The notes under the pieces were generated by a model. It had not been told where the DNA came from. It was given only the letters and a program-made list of their open reading frames with translations, and searched no databases. Positions 8,598 to 16,981 of a DNA stretch of 64,000 nucleotides are shown one piece after another. Source of the stretch: Danxiaibacter flavus. Its GTDB lineage: Bacteria; Bacteroidota; Bacteroidia; Chitinophagales; Chitinophagaceae. The translations under genes were made by a program, and so were the position numbers. Where the stretch lies: assembly GCF_041060425.1 (NCBI RefSeq), contig NZ_JAULBC010000001.1:310001-374000 (forward strand). Reading direction: 5' to 3'. Numbering within the stretch: position 1 is the first letter of the stretch; each line of letters opens with the position of its first letter.

Positions 8598-10055
8598 TTA
8601 TTTGCTTTTTTCTAATGTGCGAACCCAGTTAACCTCATTTGAATGATGTAACTCCACTTTTACCTTAAACTTGTTTTTCAAATGCCTGGCCGTTTGTTCT
8701 GCTGCATATACACTGCGGTGTTGTCCGCCGGTGCATCCAAAGTTGATCATCAGGCTGTCAAAATCCCTGCGCAGGTAATCTTCCACTGAGATATCAACAA
8801 TGTCAAACACGCTGTTTAAGAAGTCACCCATTTTGGTTTGTTGTTCGAGAAAGTCAATAACCTGTTTATCTTTTCCCGATAAGGTCTTGTATTGATCAAA
8901 TCTTCCCGGATTTAAAATGCCCCGGCAGTCAAATACAAACCCGCCTCCGTTGTTTGTGGTGTCTTGCGGAATACCTTTCTTATAACTGAAACTGTTTATC
9001 TTAACGACAAGTGGTGTGTTTTCATTGGCCTGAATGGTTTCAAAACGTTGAATTATCTCATCACTAACTGCGATCTTCAACATCCTGTGAAACTCAGGAA
9101 CTTCAACACCTATACGCATATTTTCGACAAAGTCTTTCATGTTGCGTAGTGCCAATGGAAGACTGGCAAGAAAATGCGCTTTTCTTTCAAATAATCCTCT
9201 AAAGCCGTATGCTCCTAAAACCTGCAATAACCTGATCAACACATAGCCGTCATATTGATTAATAAAAGTTGCTTTGTCGATCTGTTTACCAAGTAATTCT
9301 TCAACCTGTGAAATGTAATACGCAAGTAAGCTGCTTTTCCATTCCTCGCTCAGTCCTGCTCTTGCCTGCCACAACAAACTGGCCACATCATATTGCAACG
9401 CGCCCTGCATGCCACCCTGGTAATCAATAAAGGAAACTTCATCGTTGTTTACAATTATGTTCCGGCTTTGAAAGTCCCGGAACATGAAATACTTGAGTTC
9501 TGTTTGGGTAAGATAACTGCTCAGCGCTTCAAAGTCATCCAGCATTGCCTGTTTGTCATAAGGCATGCGAAGTGTATCGAGAAAATAATATTTGAAATAC
9601 AATAGATCGCTCATGATTGCCTGCTTGCCGAACTCCTTAGCAGTAAGGCACCAATTGTAGTCCAGACCTTCATGACCTAATATTTGAATTTGTGCAAGTT
9701 GCTGCAGACTTTTTTGAAAGAGACTATAAGCATAATCCCCGTGACCGTTAGTTTCCAGTTTATCGATGAGTGAAACCGTGCCAAGGTCTTCCTGGATGTA
9801 AATTGTATGATCTTCATTTACCGCATAGATCCCGGGCACCGGCAAATTCTTTGATTTAAGATGCCTGCTAAAACTTATAAAAGTGTTGTTTTCCTTAACA
9901 TTCAGATTATGTGTGCCGATATATGTTTTATCATTGAGATATATTCTGAAATAGATCCGGTCGCTGCCGCTTTGCGGTAGTTTTTCAATACGGTCTGCCT
10001 GTTGTTTGCTGAAAGAAAAAAACAGGTTTTCAAGCCCCTTCACAATTTGTTCCAT
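8598..10055 (-). CDS. AmgK-like sugar kinase fused to a RapZ C-terminal domain
   Basis: The 485 residues have two parts. Residues 1-330 are an aminoglycoside-phosphotransferase-type kinase with catalytic D194 and N199 in FRDFQSRN and metal-binding D211 in FIDYQG, like AmgK, which makes amino-sugar-1-phosphates. Residues 350-470 match the RapZ C-terminal domain (FDCRGILNPGR at 375-385, GCTGGQHRS at 440-448). In E. coli RapZ this domain senses glucosamine-6-phosphate; the RapZ P-loop half is absent. The start at 10,055 is chosen because an upstream in-frame extension to 10,148 is encoded by repeat DNA. The partner gene is the murU-like one. Confidence 0.85.
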   Translation of the reverse strand: MEQIVKGLENLFFSFSKQQADRIEKLPQSGSDRIYFRIYLNDKTYIGTHNLNVKENNTFISFSRHLKSKNLPVPGIYAVNEDHTIYIQEDLGTVSLIDKLETNGHGDYAYSLFQKSLQQLAQIQILGHEGLDYNWCLTAKEFGKQAIMSDLLYFKYYFLDTLRMPYDKQAMLDDFEALSSYLTQTELKYFMFRDFQSRNIIVNNDEVSFIDYQGGMQGALQYDVASLLWQARAGLSEEWKSSLLAYYISQVEELLGKQIDKATFINQYDGYVLIRLLQVLGAYGFRGLFERKAHFLASLPLALRNMKDFVENMRIGVEVPEFHRMLKIAVSDEIIQRFETIQANENTPLVVKINSFSYKKGIPQDTTNNGGGFVFDCRGILNPGRFDQYKTLSGKDKQVIDFLEQQTKMGDFLNSVFDIVDISVEDYLRRDFDSLMINFGCTGGQHRSVYAAEQTARHLKNKFKVKVELHHSNEVNWVRTLEKSK

Positions 10056-10087
10056 AGCGGCAAAAATAGCGCTAAAGCGATAGAAAA

Positions 10088-10330
10088 CCACAAAACCACA
10101 GAGACACAGCGACACTGAAGAAACACGGAGATTTTTCGCCGCGGACAACTAAAGACAAAAGGGGGGCTAGTTTCTTAACCACGGAGACACGGCGACACTA
10201 AAGAAGCACAGAGATTTTTGAAGGTTTATTTTTCCAAAACCTTTTTTCGCTGTGTTTCGCCGCGTCGCCCGTGCCTCTGTGGTTTAAATTCCTTTGTGTT
10301 TCGTCGTGTCGTAGTGTCTCCGTGGTTCAA
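10088..10330. repeat. cluster of direct and inverted copies of an ACCACAGAGACACGG-type repeat
   Basis: Two direct copies of a roughly 45-bp unit (about 10,088-10,135 and 10,179-10,220) are followed by two inverted copies (about 10,248-10,290 and 10,292-10,329). Together they can fold into long hairpins between the ABC permease and the kinase gene. Fragments of the same family appear near 31,609 and 57,640-57,760. Confidence 0.8.
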
Positions 10331-10332
10331 TA

Positions 10333-11649
10333 TCAGCGGAGCGCCCATTTAATCAGTTCTTTCCATGTGGGTTTTTTGCCATACATCAGGATGCCTGTTC
10401 TGTAGATTTTTCCGGCCAGCCAGGTAGTGCCAAGAAATGTGACGATGAGCAACGCCATACTGATTAATAGCTGCGCCCAGGTTACGCCTTCCGGAATACC
10501 ATGTGCCAGCCTTGCCATCATTACAACCGGTGAAGTGAACGGAAAGATGCTTCCGAAAACAGCCAGTCCGCTGGTCGGATCGTTTACTGCCTTAGTCATG
10601 ATCACAATAGAGAATATGATTGGCATTGTTATAGGCAACATCAGGCTTTGTGCATCCTGCGGGTCTTCGTTTACAGAACTGCCAACAGCCGCAAAAAGAG
10701 AAGAATACAATAAATATCCGCCGAGGAAATAAAAAATAAAGCAGCCGATGATCAGCGGGAAATTGATCTGGGCAAGCCCTGCCATAAAGCCGCTGTCCTG
10801 CGATGCATGTTTAATGGCTTCGGCAGCCTGCATGCTTGCCGGTTGTACCGGTTGACTATGCATTTGTTCTGCAAGTCCCGGGAAAAATATCGGTAGTAAA
10901 AATTGCAGGCCGCCAACCAACACAATCCATATAATAAATTGCAACAAGCCAACACTTCCTATACCAATGATCTTACCCATCATTAATTGAAATGGTTTAA
11001 CACTGCTCACAATTACTTCGGCAATACGGTTTACCTTTTCTTCCATGACACCGCGCATCACCATTGTGCCGTAAATGAACAAAATAATATAGATCAGAAA
11101 TCCGGAGATAAAACCTACTCCATAACTAACACCCGCTTTGGCAGATTCATCGGTACCTGAAAGTGTTGTGAAGCTGATATCAGTTTTCTTTTGGATGCTA
11201 TCTAATGTTGATTGAGAAATGTTCAGGGACATTAACCTTCTTTCTTCAAGTGCTTTGTTTAATGTGCCTTCTATTTTCCCTTTTGTCATTAATCCCAATG
11301 CCTTACCAGATCTGTAGATCAATTGTTGATCCTGTGAAGTTGCATAGTTCTCAGGTACATACACAAAGCCATTGTATTTGCCCGTTTCCACTTCTTTTCT
11401 TAGGGTGGCCGTATCTGTCTGTACAAATTCGAAGACGATATCCTTGTCGCTTTTAACAGCGCCATTAAAAACATTGGCTTTATCAAGAACAGCGACCTTT
11501 ACATTGTTCTCTCCCTTCACAGAAAAATAGATCATCATAGCGTAAAAAAGCATGATGATCAGTGGAACCAATATAGTAGTTAGCAAAAAGGTTTTTTTCT
11601 GTACGCGACTTAAAAATTCTCTTCTTGCTATGAGTAAAGTTTTGTTCAT
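10333..11649 (-). CDS. ABC-2 type transporter permease (NatB-like)
   Basis: The 438-residue membrane protein has an N-terminal transmembrane segment (about 21-43), a large extracytoplasmic domain (about 45-175) and five or six C-terminal segments (about 180-425), the layout of NatB/ABC2_membrane_3 exporter permeases. The ATPase gene lies 26 bases upstream in the same unit. Known relatives export sodium ions or lipid or peptide substrates; the substrate here is unknown. Confidence 0.88.
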   Translation of the reverse strand: MNKTLLIARREFLSRVQKKTFLLTTILVPLIIMLFYAMMIYFSVKGENNVKVAVLDKANVFNGAVKSDKDIVFEFVQTDTATLRKEVETGKYNGFVYVPENYATSQDQQLIYRSGKALGLMTKGKIEGTLNKALEERRLMSLNISQSTLDSIQKKTDISFTTLSGTDESAKAGVSYGVGFISGFLIYIILFIYGTMVMRGVMEEKVNRIAEVIVSSVKPFQLMMGKIIGIGSVGLLQFIIWIVLVGGLQFLLPIFFPGLAEQMHSQPVQPASMQAAEAIKHASQDSGFMAGLAQINFPLIIGCFIFYFLGGYLLYSSLFAAVGSSVNEDPQDAQSLMLPITMPIIFSIVIMTKAVNDPTSGLAVFGSIFPFTSPVVMMARLAHGIPEGVTWAQLLISMALLIVTFLGTTWLAGKIYRTGILMYGKKPTWKELIKWALR

Positions 11650-11675
11650 ATGAGTGATTAAAAGTGTTTGGTTTG

Positions 11676-12617
11676 TTATTGTTCAACTGCCTGGAAAGTG
11701 CGCGTGGTGGAATGCGTGCCTTCTACCAACCTGATAAATATTTCATTCAGCGATGGGAATATTTCGTTGAAGGATTCAATTTGCAGATCCTTGCTAATAA
11801 AATATTGCAGCACATCATTGTTTGAATAGTCCGGGTTGAGTTGTATTGTCAATTCCTTCTCGCCATGCCTTTTTACATCAAACAAATGAATGGCCAAATG
11901 TTCCGGAAGTAAACGATTGCTGAATGTAAGCCTGAACAAATTTTGTTTGTAAGTGTGTTTTACCTGTTGGACAGTTCCGTCCAGTATTTTCTTTCCCAGA
12001 TTGACCAATACTATATGATCGCATATTTCCTCAACCTGTTCCATCCTGTGGGTACTGAAAATAATAGTGCTGCCACGTTGTGAAAGTCCGAATATTTCAT
12101 CTTTTATCAGGTTGGCATTGACAGGATCTAATCCACTAAAAGGTTCATCAAGAATGATCAACTTTGGCTCATGCAGCACCGTTGTAACAAACTGCAATTT
12201 CTGACTCATACCCTTACTTAGATCTTCCACTTTTTTGTTCCACCACGATTCCATTTGTAAACGCTGGAACCACCATTTTACCTTGGTCATGGCTTCATCG
12301 CGGCTCAGTCCTTTTAACTGTGCCAGGTATAATGCCTGCTCTCCGATTTTCATCTTTTTATACAAGCCTCTTTCCTCAGGCATGTAGCCAATCTTCTGGA
12401 TATCTCTTAACGGATTGAATGGCTGCCCATCGAAGGTGATAGTACCATCATCAGGAAAAAAGATTCCGGTGATCATGCGGAGGAGCGTGGTTTTTCCTGC
12501 TCCGTTAGGGCCAAGCAGACCAAAAATGCTTCCCTGTTCTATCGTAAAACTTATGTCATCAACAGCTTTCTGGGTGGCGTAGTATTTCTTAAGATTTTGT
12601 AGTTCAAGTAGCGGCAT
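11676..12617 (-). CDS. ABC transporter ATP-binding protein (NatA-like)
   Basis: The ATPase drives the permease encoded next. From the Met at 12,617 it has 313 residues, with Walker A GPNGAGKTT (36-44), signature LSKGMSQKLQ, Walker B LIILDEPFSGLD and a switch His in STHRMEQ. The C-terminal extra domain (about 220-313) is typical of NatA/CcmA-type exporters. A -7 element at 12,636-12,643 overlaps the earlier in-frame Met at 12,638, favouring the shorter start. Confidence 0.92.
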   Translation of the reverse strand: MPLLELQNLKKYYATQKAVDDISFTIEQGSIFGLLGPNGAGKTTLLRMITGIFFPDDGTITFDGQPFNPLRDIQKIGYMPEERGLYKKMKIGEQALYLAQLKGLSRDEAMTKVKWWFQRLQMESWWNKKVEDLSKGMSQKLQFVTTVLHEPKLIILDEPFSGLDPVNANLIKDEIFGLSQRGSTIIFSTHRMEQVEEICDHIVLVNLGKKILDGTVQQVKHTYKQNLFRLTFSNRLLPEHLAIHLFDVKRHGEKELTIQLNPDYSNNDVLQYFISKDLQIESFNEIFPSLNEIFIRLVEGTHSTTRTFQAVEQ

Positions 12618-12635
12618 AAGGAGTTTGTTAAGTAT

Positions 12636-12643
12636 CAAATCTA
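12636..12643 (-). promoter_or_regulatory. -7 promoter element of the ABC operon
   Basis: The minus strand reads TAGATTTG, a full TAnnTTTG match, ending 18 bases before the chosen ATG (12,617). Confidence 0.5.
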
Positions 12644-12705
12644 ATATAAATGATTGGGATTAGGATGGTCTTGATCGGGATTGGTGGGATTTGAGGATGA
12701 ACGGA

Positions 12706-13020
12706 TTTTCTCATAGTTGACAATTGAAAGTGGAAAATTGAAAATGTGCGGATGAGTGGATGTGCAAATATGCAAATGTGCAAATTGGAGGCGTAATTGA
12801 TAATAGAAAAGGGAAAATTGAAAATGGTGGATTTGCGGATGTGCAAATTTGGGAACCGGTAAATGCCCGGGTGTAGGATGGATGAATAATTAATGAGCCA
12901 GTGTTAAGTAAATAAGCCTTTCCAAAACTGAACAGTCTTTTGACTTTTTACTTTTGACTTATTACTTAACACCGGCTTTAGCTTTAAGCTTTAGGCTTTA
13001 CGCTTTAAGCTTTAAGCTTG
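12706..13020. repeat. compound intergenic arrays between the ABC operon and pepP
   Basis: Bases 12,706-12,850 hold AATTGAAA-type and TGTGCAAA-type octamers on the plus strand, two families seen again at 54,620-54,905. Bases 12,973-13,018 hold heptamers reading GCTTAAA, GCGTAAA and GCCTAAA on the minus strand, and the TAA stop of pepP lies inside the first unit. Apart from the ABC promoter, nothing gene-like is seen in the 394-base gap. Confidence 0.75.
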
Positions 13021-14400
13021 CCTCTCCGCTTCTACTTCTTCAACCGTTTTAGCGATGGGTGAGCCGAGTAATTTTTTGCCGGTTCCGGTGATCAGAAAGT
13101 CTTCTTCAATGCGGATTCCGCCGAAATCTTTATAGGTTTCAAGAACATCGTAGTTAATGAATTCAGTGAATTTATTTTCAGCCTTCCACATGTCAATTAA
13201 CTCTGGGATGATGTAGATGCCGGGCTCAACTGTCAGTACAAAGCCGGCTTCCAGTTGACGACCAAGACGCAGCGATTTTAATCCGAATTCTTTGCTTTTT
13301 TTGAATGTATCTGTATATCCTACATATTCTTCACCAAGGTCTTCCATATCATGTGTGTCTAATCCCAACATATGACCCAGCCCACATTGGAAAAACATAG
13401 CATGAGCACCCGCCGCTACAGCTTCTTTAGCATTTCCTTTCATCAACCCAACGGCACTTAAGCCCTCAGCAAGCTTTTCGCAGGCCAGTAAATGCACATC
13501 TTTATAAAAAACGCCCGGGCGCAAAGCTTCAACGGCTGCGTTGTGTGCATTTAAAACAATGTTGTACAGATCCTTTTGGCGGGAGGTAAACGTTTTGCCA
13601 ACAGGAAAAGTCCTGGTCATGTCTCCGCCATAGTGCATGCCGTTTTCAGCACCGCTATCGCACAACACCATCATACCTTCTTTCAGTACATTACCCTGGC
13701 TGTGGTTGTGTAAGATCTGGCCATTAACAGTAAGTATGATTGGGAACGCAATATTGCCACCTTTACTCAAAGCCAGCCCATGTATTTGTCCAGCCAGTTC
13801 ATTTTCAGTCATTCCGGGACGTGCATTGCGCATTGCAGTTAAATGCATCTCTGTTGTTATGCTTACTGCTTTTTCAATTTCTGCAACTTCTTCTTCACTC
13901 TTAATGGAACGAAGTGCAACGATTGCTTTTATCAAAGTAACTGAAGCATTTTCTTTTACATTTGAAAGCGGAATATTAAAAAATCCCGATATTTTCTGTG
14001 TGTTTTCCGGTCTGTATGGTGGAGTAAAATGAATGCGTCTTTTTTCACTTACCGCTTTGGCCAGTACATCCGCGAGACTTTTATAAGAAGCAGTGTCATT
14101 GATCCCTGCTTTAGCAGCCTGTGATGGTAATGTTTCAAGTGGCCCGGTCCAGATGATATCATCAATGCTGCCGTCGTCGCCAAAAACAGTTTCTTTGTTA
14201 TTGTCAATGTCTATCACCAATGCAAGGTTTGCACGATCCAGCCCGGTGAAATAAAGAAAGTTGCTATCCTGCCTGAAATGGTACTGGTTATCCTTGTAAT
14301 TCATACTGCTTTCCTCGTTACCCAAAATCAAAATAACACCGGATTGCACTGCAGTTTTTAATTGTTGTCTCCTGTTTATATATACTTCTCTGTGAAACAT
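13012..14400 (-). CDS. pepP: Xaa-Pro aminopeptidase (M24B)
   Basis: This pita-bread metallopeptidase removes N-terminal residues before proline. From the Met at 14,400 it has 462 residues, close to the PepP family. The N-terminal creatinase-like domain includes YHFRQDSNFLYFTGL. The metal ligands are visible in order: Asp in CDSGAE, Asp in GGDMTRTFP, His in GLGHMLGLDTHD, Glu in TVEPGIY and Glu in IRIEEDFL. It has no signal peptide, so it is cytosolic. The stop codon is part of a heptad array. Confidence 0.92.
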   Translation of the reverse strand: MFHREVYINRRQQLKTAVQSGVILILGNEESSMNYKDNQYHFRQDSNFLYFTGLDRANLALVIDIDNNKETVFGDDGSIDDIIWTGPLETLPSQAAKAGINDTASYKSLADVLAKAVSEKRRIHFTPPYRPENTQKISGFFNIPLSNVKENASVTLIKAIVALRSIKSEEEVAEIEKAVSITTEMHLTAMRNARPGMTENELAGQIHGLALSKGGNIAFPIILTVNGQILHNHSQGNVLKEGMMVLCDSGAENGMHYGGDMTRTFPVGKTFTSRQKDLYNIVLNAHNAAVEALRPGVFYKDVHLLACEKLAEGLSAVGLMKGNAKEAVAAGAHAMFFQCGLGHMLGLDTHDMEDLGEEYVGYTDTFKKSKEFGLKSLRLGRQLEAGFVLTVEPGIYIIPELIDMWKAENKFTEFINYDVLETYKDFGGIRIEEDFLITGTGKKLLGSPIAKTVEEVEAERQA

Positions 14401-14611
14401 GGTCACGCATTTTTGAAGCAGCAAATGTCAAAAGAATTTCTGAAAACCTGCGTGCTGGTCAACATCAGCCTAAAAAAAGATACAAATTGTTTGTATGAAT
14501 AATTGATTGTCATGTGCTTGGGAAACGTTTGCATTAGAAAATCAAGCGATATAAAGGGCCAGCAGTGCAAATGTTGGTAAAACAACAGGCCATTTCAATG
14601 AATTACACAGT

Positions 14612-14619
14612 TATATTTG
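14612..14619 (+). promoter_or_regulatory. -7 promoter element of kbl
   Basis: TATATTTG, a perfect match, ends 21 bases before the ATG at 14,641. This is the same spacing as at 4441/4463 and 29,975/29,997. An earlier in-frame Met (14,617) lies inside the element and is rejected. Confidence 0.55.
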
Positions 14620-14640
14620 CTGCGCAAAAAAATATCTACT

Positions 14641-15828
14641 ATGAATGAGTCATTTGTTGCCCGAATAAAGAATGAACTGGAAGAGATCAATACAGCCGGT
14701 TTGTTTAAAAGAGAAAGAATTATAACGAGTGAGCAGGGTGCGGAGATTGTTGTAAATGATAAAACCGTTCTTAATTTTTGCGCGAACAACTACCTTGGTT
14801 TGTCTTCTAACCCGAAAGTGATAGAAGCTGCACACAAAGCCATAGATACACATGGCTATGGCATGAGCAGTGTTCGCTTTATTTGCGGTACTCAGGATAT
14901 TCATAAAGAATTGGAGCAAAAGATCGCCGGCTTTTTAGGTACAGAAGATACCATTTTGTATTGCGCAGCATTTGATGCAAATGGAGGCGTATTTGAGCCA
15001 CTGTTTAACGAGCAGGACGCTATTATCAGTGATGCTTTGAACCACGCATCTATTATTGATGGGGTTCGTTTGTGTAAGGCTCAGCGTTATCGCTACGAGC
15101 ACAATAGCATGGACGATCTTGAAGCGAAATTGATAGATAGTGCTCATTTGCGCAGCCGTATCATCGTAACAGATGGTTCGTTCAGTATGGACGGAACAAT
15201 TGCACAATTAGATAAGATTTGCGACCTGGCTGATAAATATGACGCAATCGTCATGATTGATGAAAGCCACTCTTCAGGATTTCTTGGCAAAACCGGACGT
15301 GGTACACATGAATACCGTAACGTAATGGGCCGTATCGACATCATTACCGGCACATTGGGTAAAGCTTTAGGAGGTGCAAATGGTGGATTTACGAGCGGTA
15401 GGAAAGAAATTATTGAAATGTTGCGTCAGCGTTCAAGACCATATTTGTTCTCCAATACTTTGGCGCCAAATATTGTGGGTGCTTCAATTGCAGTGCTCGA
15501 TATGCTTACAGAAACGACGGAATTGAGAGACAAGCTTGAATACAACACAAAATACTTCCGCAGCAAAATGACCGAAGCGGGTTTTGATATTAAACCCGGT
15601 GATCACCCAATTGTACCGATTATGCTGTACGATGCAGTGGTAGCACAGAATTTTGCGGCCAAATTGCTGGAAGAAGGGGTGTATGTGATTGGCTTCTTTT
15701 ACCCGGTTGTGCCTAAAGGACAGGCGAGGATCCGTGTTCAGTTAAGTGCCGCGCACGAACAGGCGCACCTGGATAAAGCCATCGCAGCCTTTACCAAAGT
15801 AGGTAAGGAGCTGGGCGTTTTAAAATAA
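14641..15828 (+). CDS. kbl: glycine C-acetyltransferase (2-amino-3-ketobutyrate CoA ligase)
   Basis: This PLP enzyme of the alpha-oxoamine synthase family cleaves 2-amino-3-oxobutyrate with CoA into glycine and acetyl-CoA in threonine breakdown. It has 395 residues, the Kbl length. The PLP lysine lies in TGTLGKALGGANGG, with the Asp/His motif in VMIDESHSSGFLG and an N-terminal LNFCANNYLGLS. No tdh gene is adjacent, so a serine palmitoyltransferase-like or BioF role is the alternative, but the Kbl-type signature segments are strong. Confidence 0.92.
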   Translation: MNESFVARIKNELEEINTAGLFKRERIITSEQGAEIVVNDKTVLNFCANNYLGLSSNPKVIEAAHKAIDTHGYGMSSVRFICGTQDIHKELEQKIAGFLGTEDTILYCAAFDANGGVFEPLFNEQDAIISDALNHASIIDGVRLCKAQRYRYEHNSMDDLEAKLIDSAHLRSRIIVTDGSFSMDGTIAQLDKICDLADKYDAIVMIDESHSSGFLGKTGRGTHEYRNVMGRIDIITGTLGKALGGANGGFTSGRKEIIEMLRQRSRPYLFSNTLAPNIVGASIAVLDMLTETTELRDKLEYNTKYFRSKMTEAGFDIKPGDHPIVPIMLYDAVVAQNFAAKLLEEGVYVIGFFYPVVPKGQARIRVQLSAAHEQAHLDKAIAAFTKVGKELGVLK

Positions 15829-15838
15829 AATTATCCGC

Positions 15839-15894
15839 AAAACGCAAAGTTCGTTAAGGCAAAATCTTCAGCCTTACGTTACTTTGCGTTTTTC
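15839..15894 (+). terminator. long hairpin terminator after kbl
   Basis: Arms 15,839-15,860 and 15,871-15,891 pair over about 19 bp with one small internal loop and a bulge, with a 10-base loop and a following T run. The sequence (AACGCAAAGT...ACTTTGCGTT) resembles a wider intergenic repeat family, so it may be a repeat serving as a terminator. Confidence 0.75.
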
Positions 15895-15923
15895 TTTTAG
15901 TGTTCATTCATTAAATTATAAGT

Positions 15924-16751
15924 ATGAAGAAGTTATACAATGTGAGTTTGGCATTGGTGGCATTTGTAATGGTTTTTGCTTCATGTAATCAGAACAATGT
16001 AACTGTTGATAACAGTATTCAAAAGTATTTTGACGAGAATAAAGTAACAGGCACATTCGGCATGTTCGATAATGGACAGGGACAGTTTACAATTTATAAC
16101 CTGTCCCGCTTCAAGGATTCTACTTACCTGCCGGCGTCAACATTTAAAATTGTGAACTCGCTGGTCGGCCTGGAAACCGGTCGTATTTCTAACGAGAACA
16201 TGGTGATCAAATGGGATAGTGTTGTGAGAGATGTTGCTGCATGGAATAAAGACCTGACCATGAAAGAAGCGTTCAAAGTTTCAGCTGTTCCTTATTACCA
16301 GGAAGTTGCACGCAGAATAGGGAAAGATACCATGCAACACTGGTTAGATACGCTGGGCTATGGTGCCAAACACGGCAAAGCTGTGATTAAAACAATTGAT
16401 ACCTTCTGGCTGGATAACTCGGTTAAAGTAACTGCAGATGAGCAATTGGGACTTGTTAAAAAGTTGTACTTCGACCAGTTACCATTCCGCAAACAGACTA
16501 CGCAGGAAATCGTTAAGCGTGTAATGCTGCAGGAAGACAATGCCAATTATAAGCTGAGTTACAAAACAGGTTGGGGGTACCGCGAAAATGGTAACGCACT
16601 GGGTTGGATTATTGGTTGGATAGAAGAGAACAAACATCCCTATTTCTTTGTGCTGAATGTTGAAGGTCCGAAAGATACCAATCCCGAGGTTCGTATAAAT
16701 ATTCTCAAAGCTGTGTTAAAACAGTACGGGTTTATGGAAGGGAAGAAATAG
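15924..16751 (+). CDS. class D (OXA-like) beta-lactamase-family lipoprotein
   Basis: The 275 residues begin with a leader ending in a lipobox at Cys21 (VFASC). The serine hydrolase motifs are in class D order: S72-T-F-K75 nucleophile/carbamylated lysine, S120-A-V122, a Y146-G-A in place of the usual Y-G-N, F-W-L-D (161-164) and K214-T-G216 before a W-G-Y strand. Such enzymes hydrolyse beta-lactams in the periplasm, here presumably membrane-anchored. A BlaR-type sensor is unlikely, as no extra membrane domain exists. No regulator or mobile element is adjacent, so it looks like a resident chromosomal gene. Confidence 0.88.
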   Translation: MKKLYNVSLALVAFVMVFASCNQNNVTVDNSIQKYFDENKVTGTFGMFDNGQGQFTIYNLSRFKDSTYLPASTFKIVNSLVGLETGRISNENMVIKWDSVVRDVAAWNKDLTMKEAFKVSAVPYYQEVARRIGKDTMQHWLDTLGYGAKHGKAVIKTIDTFWLDNSVKVTADEQLGLVKKLYFDQLPFRKQTTQEIVKRVMLQEDNANYKLSYKTGWGYRENGNALGWIIGWIEENKHPYFFVLNVEGPKDTNPEVRINILKAVLKQYGFMEGKK

Positions 16752-16960
16752 CTGTGAGCTATCAGCTATCAGCAATGAGCTTGTTCTGTCGCTCTAAATG
16801 TGATAGGTCTTAAAAATGATAGGGGGAACAATTTTTGTTCCGAGTAGTGCATTGTTTTTAAATGATAGTTTAGGAATGAATTTTGTTCGATCTTAGTTAC
16901 CATTTTCAAAAGTTGAGAGCTGATAGCTAATGGCTGATAGCTGACAGCTCAAAGCGTTTA
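16749..16960. repeat. paired inverted heptad arrays between the beta-lactamase and batB
   Basis: From 16,749 five units of NAGCTNT type start at the TAG stop codon. At about 16,918-16,958 units of the reverse type (GCTGATA, GCTAATG, GCTGATA, GCTGACA) follow, ending about 25 bases before batB. The two arrays could pair with each other. Between them lies AT-rich sequence with no recognised signal. Confidence 0.75.
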
Positions 16961-16981
16961 GATCATCATTACATTTTGCCC

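Noticed and set aside
10056..10148. 31-codon N-terminal extension of the kinase-RapZ gene
   Set aside because: It is encoded by the intergenic GAGACACGG repeat; the family match starts at the Met at 10,055.
12628..12846. 72-codon minus-strand frame between the ABC operon and pepP
   Set aside because: It is made of octamer repeats translated in frame (repeated FPFSI and HIC-type words) and overlaps the ABC promoter.
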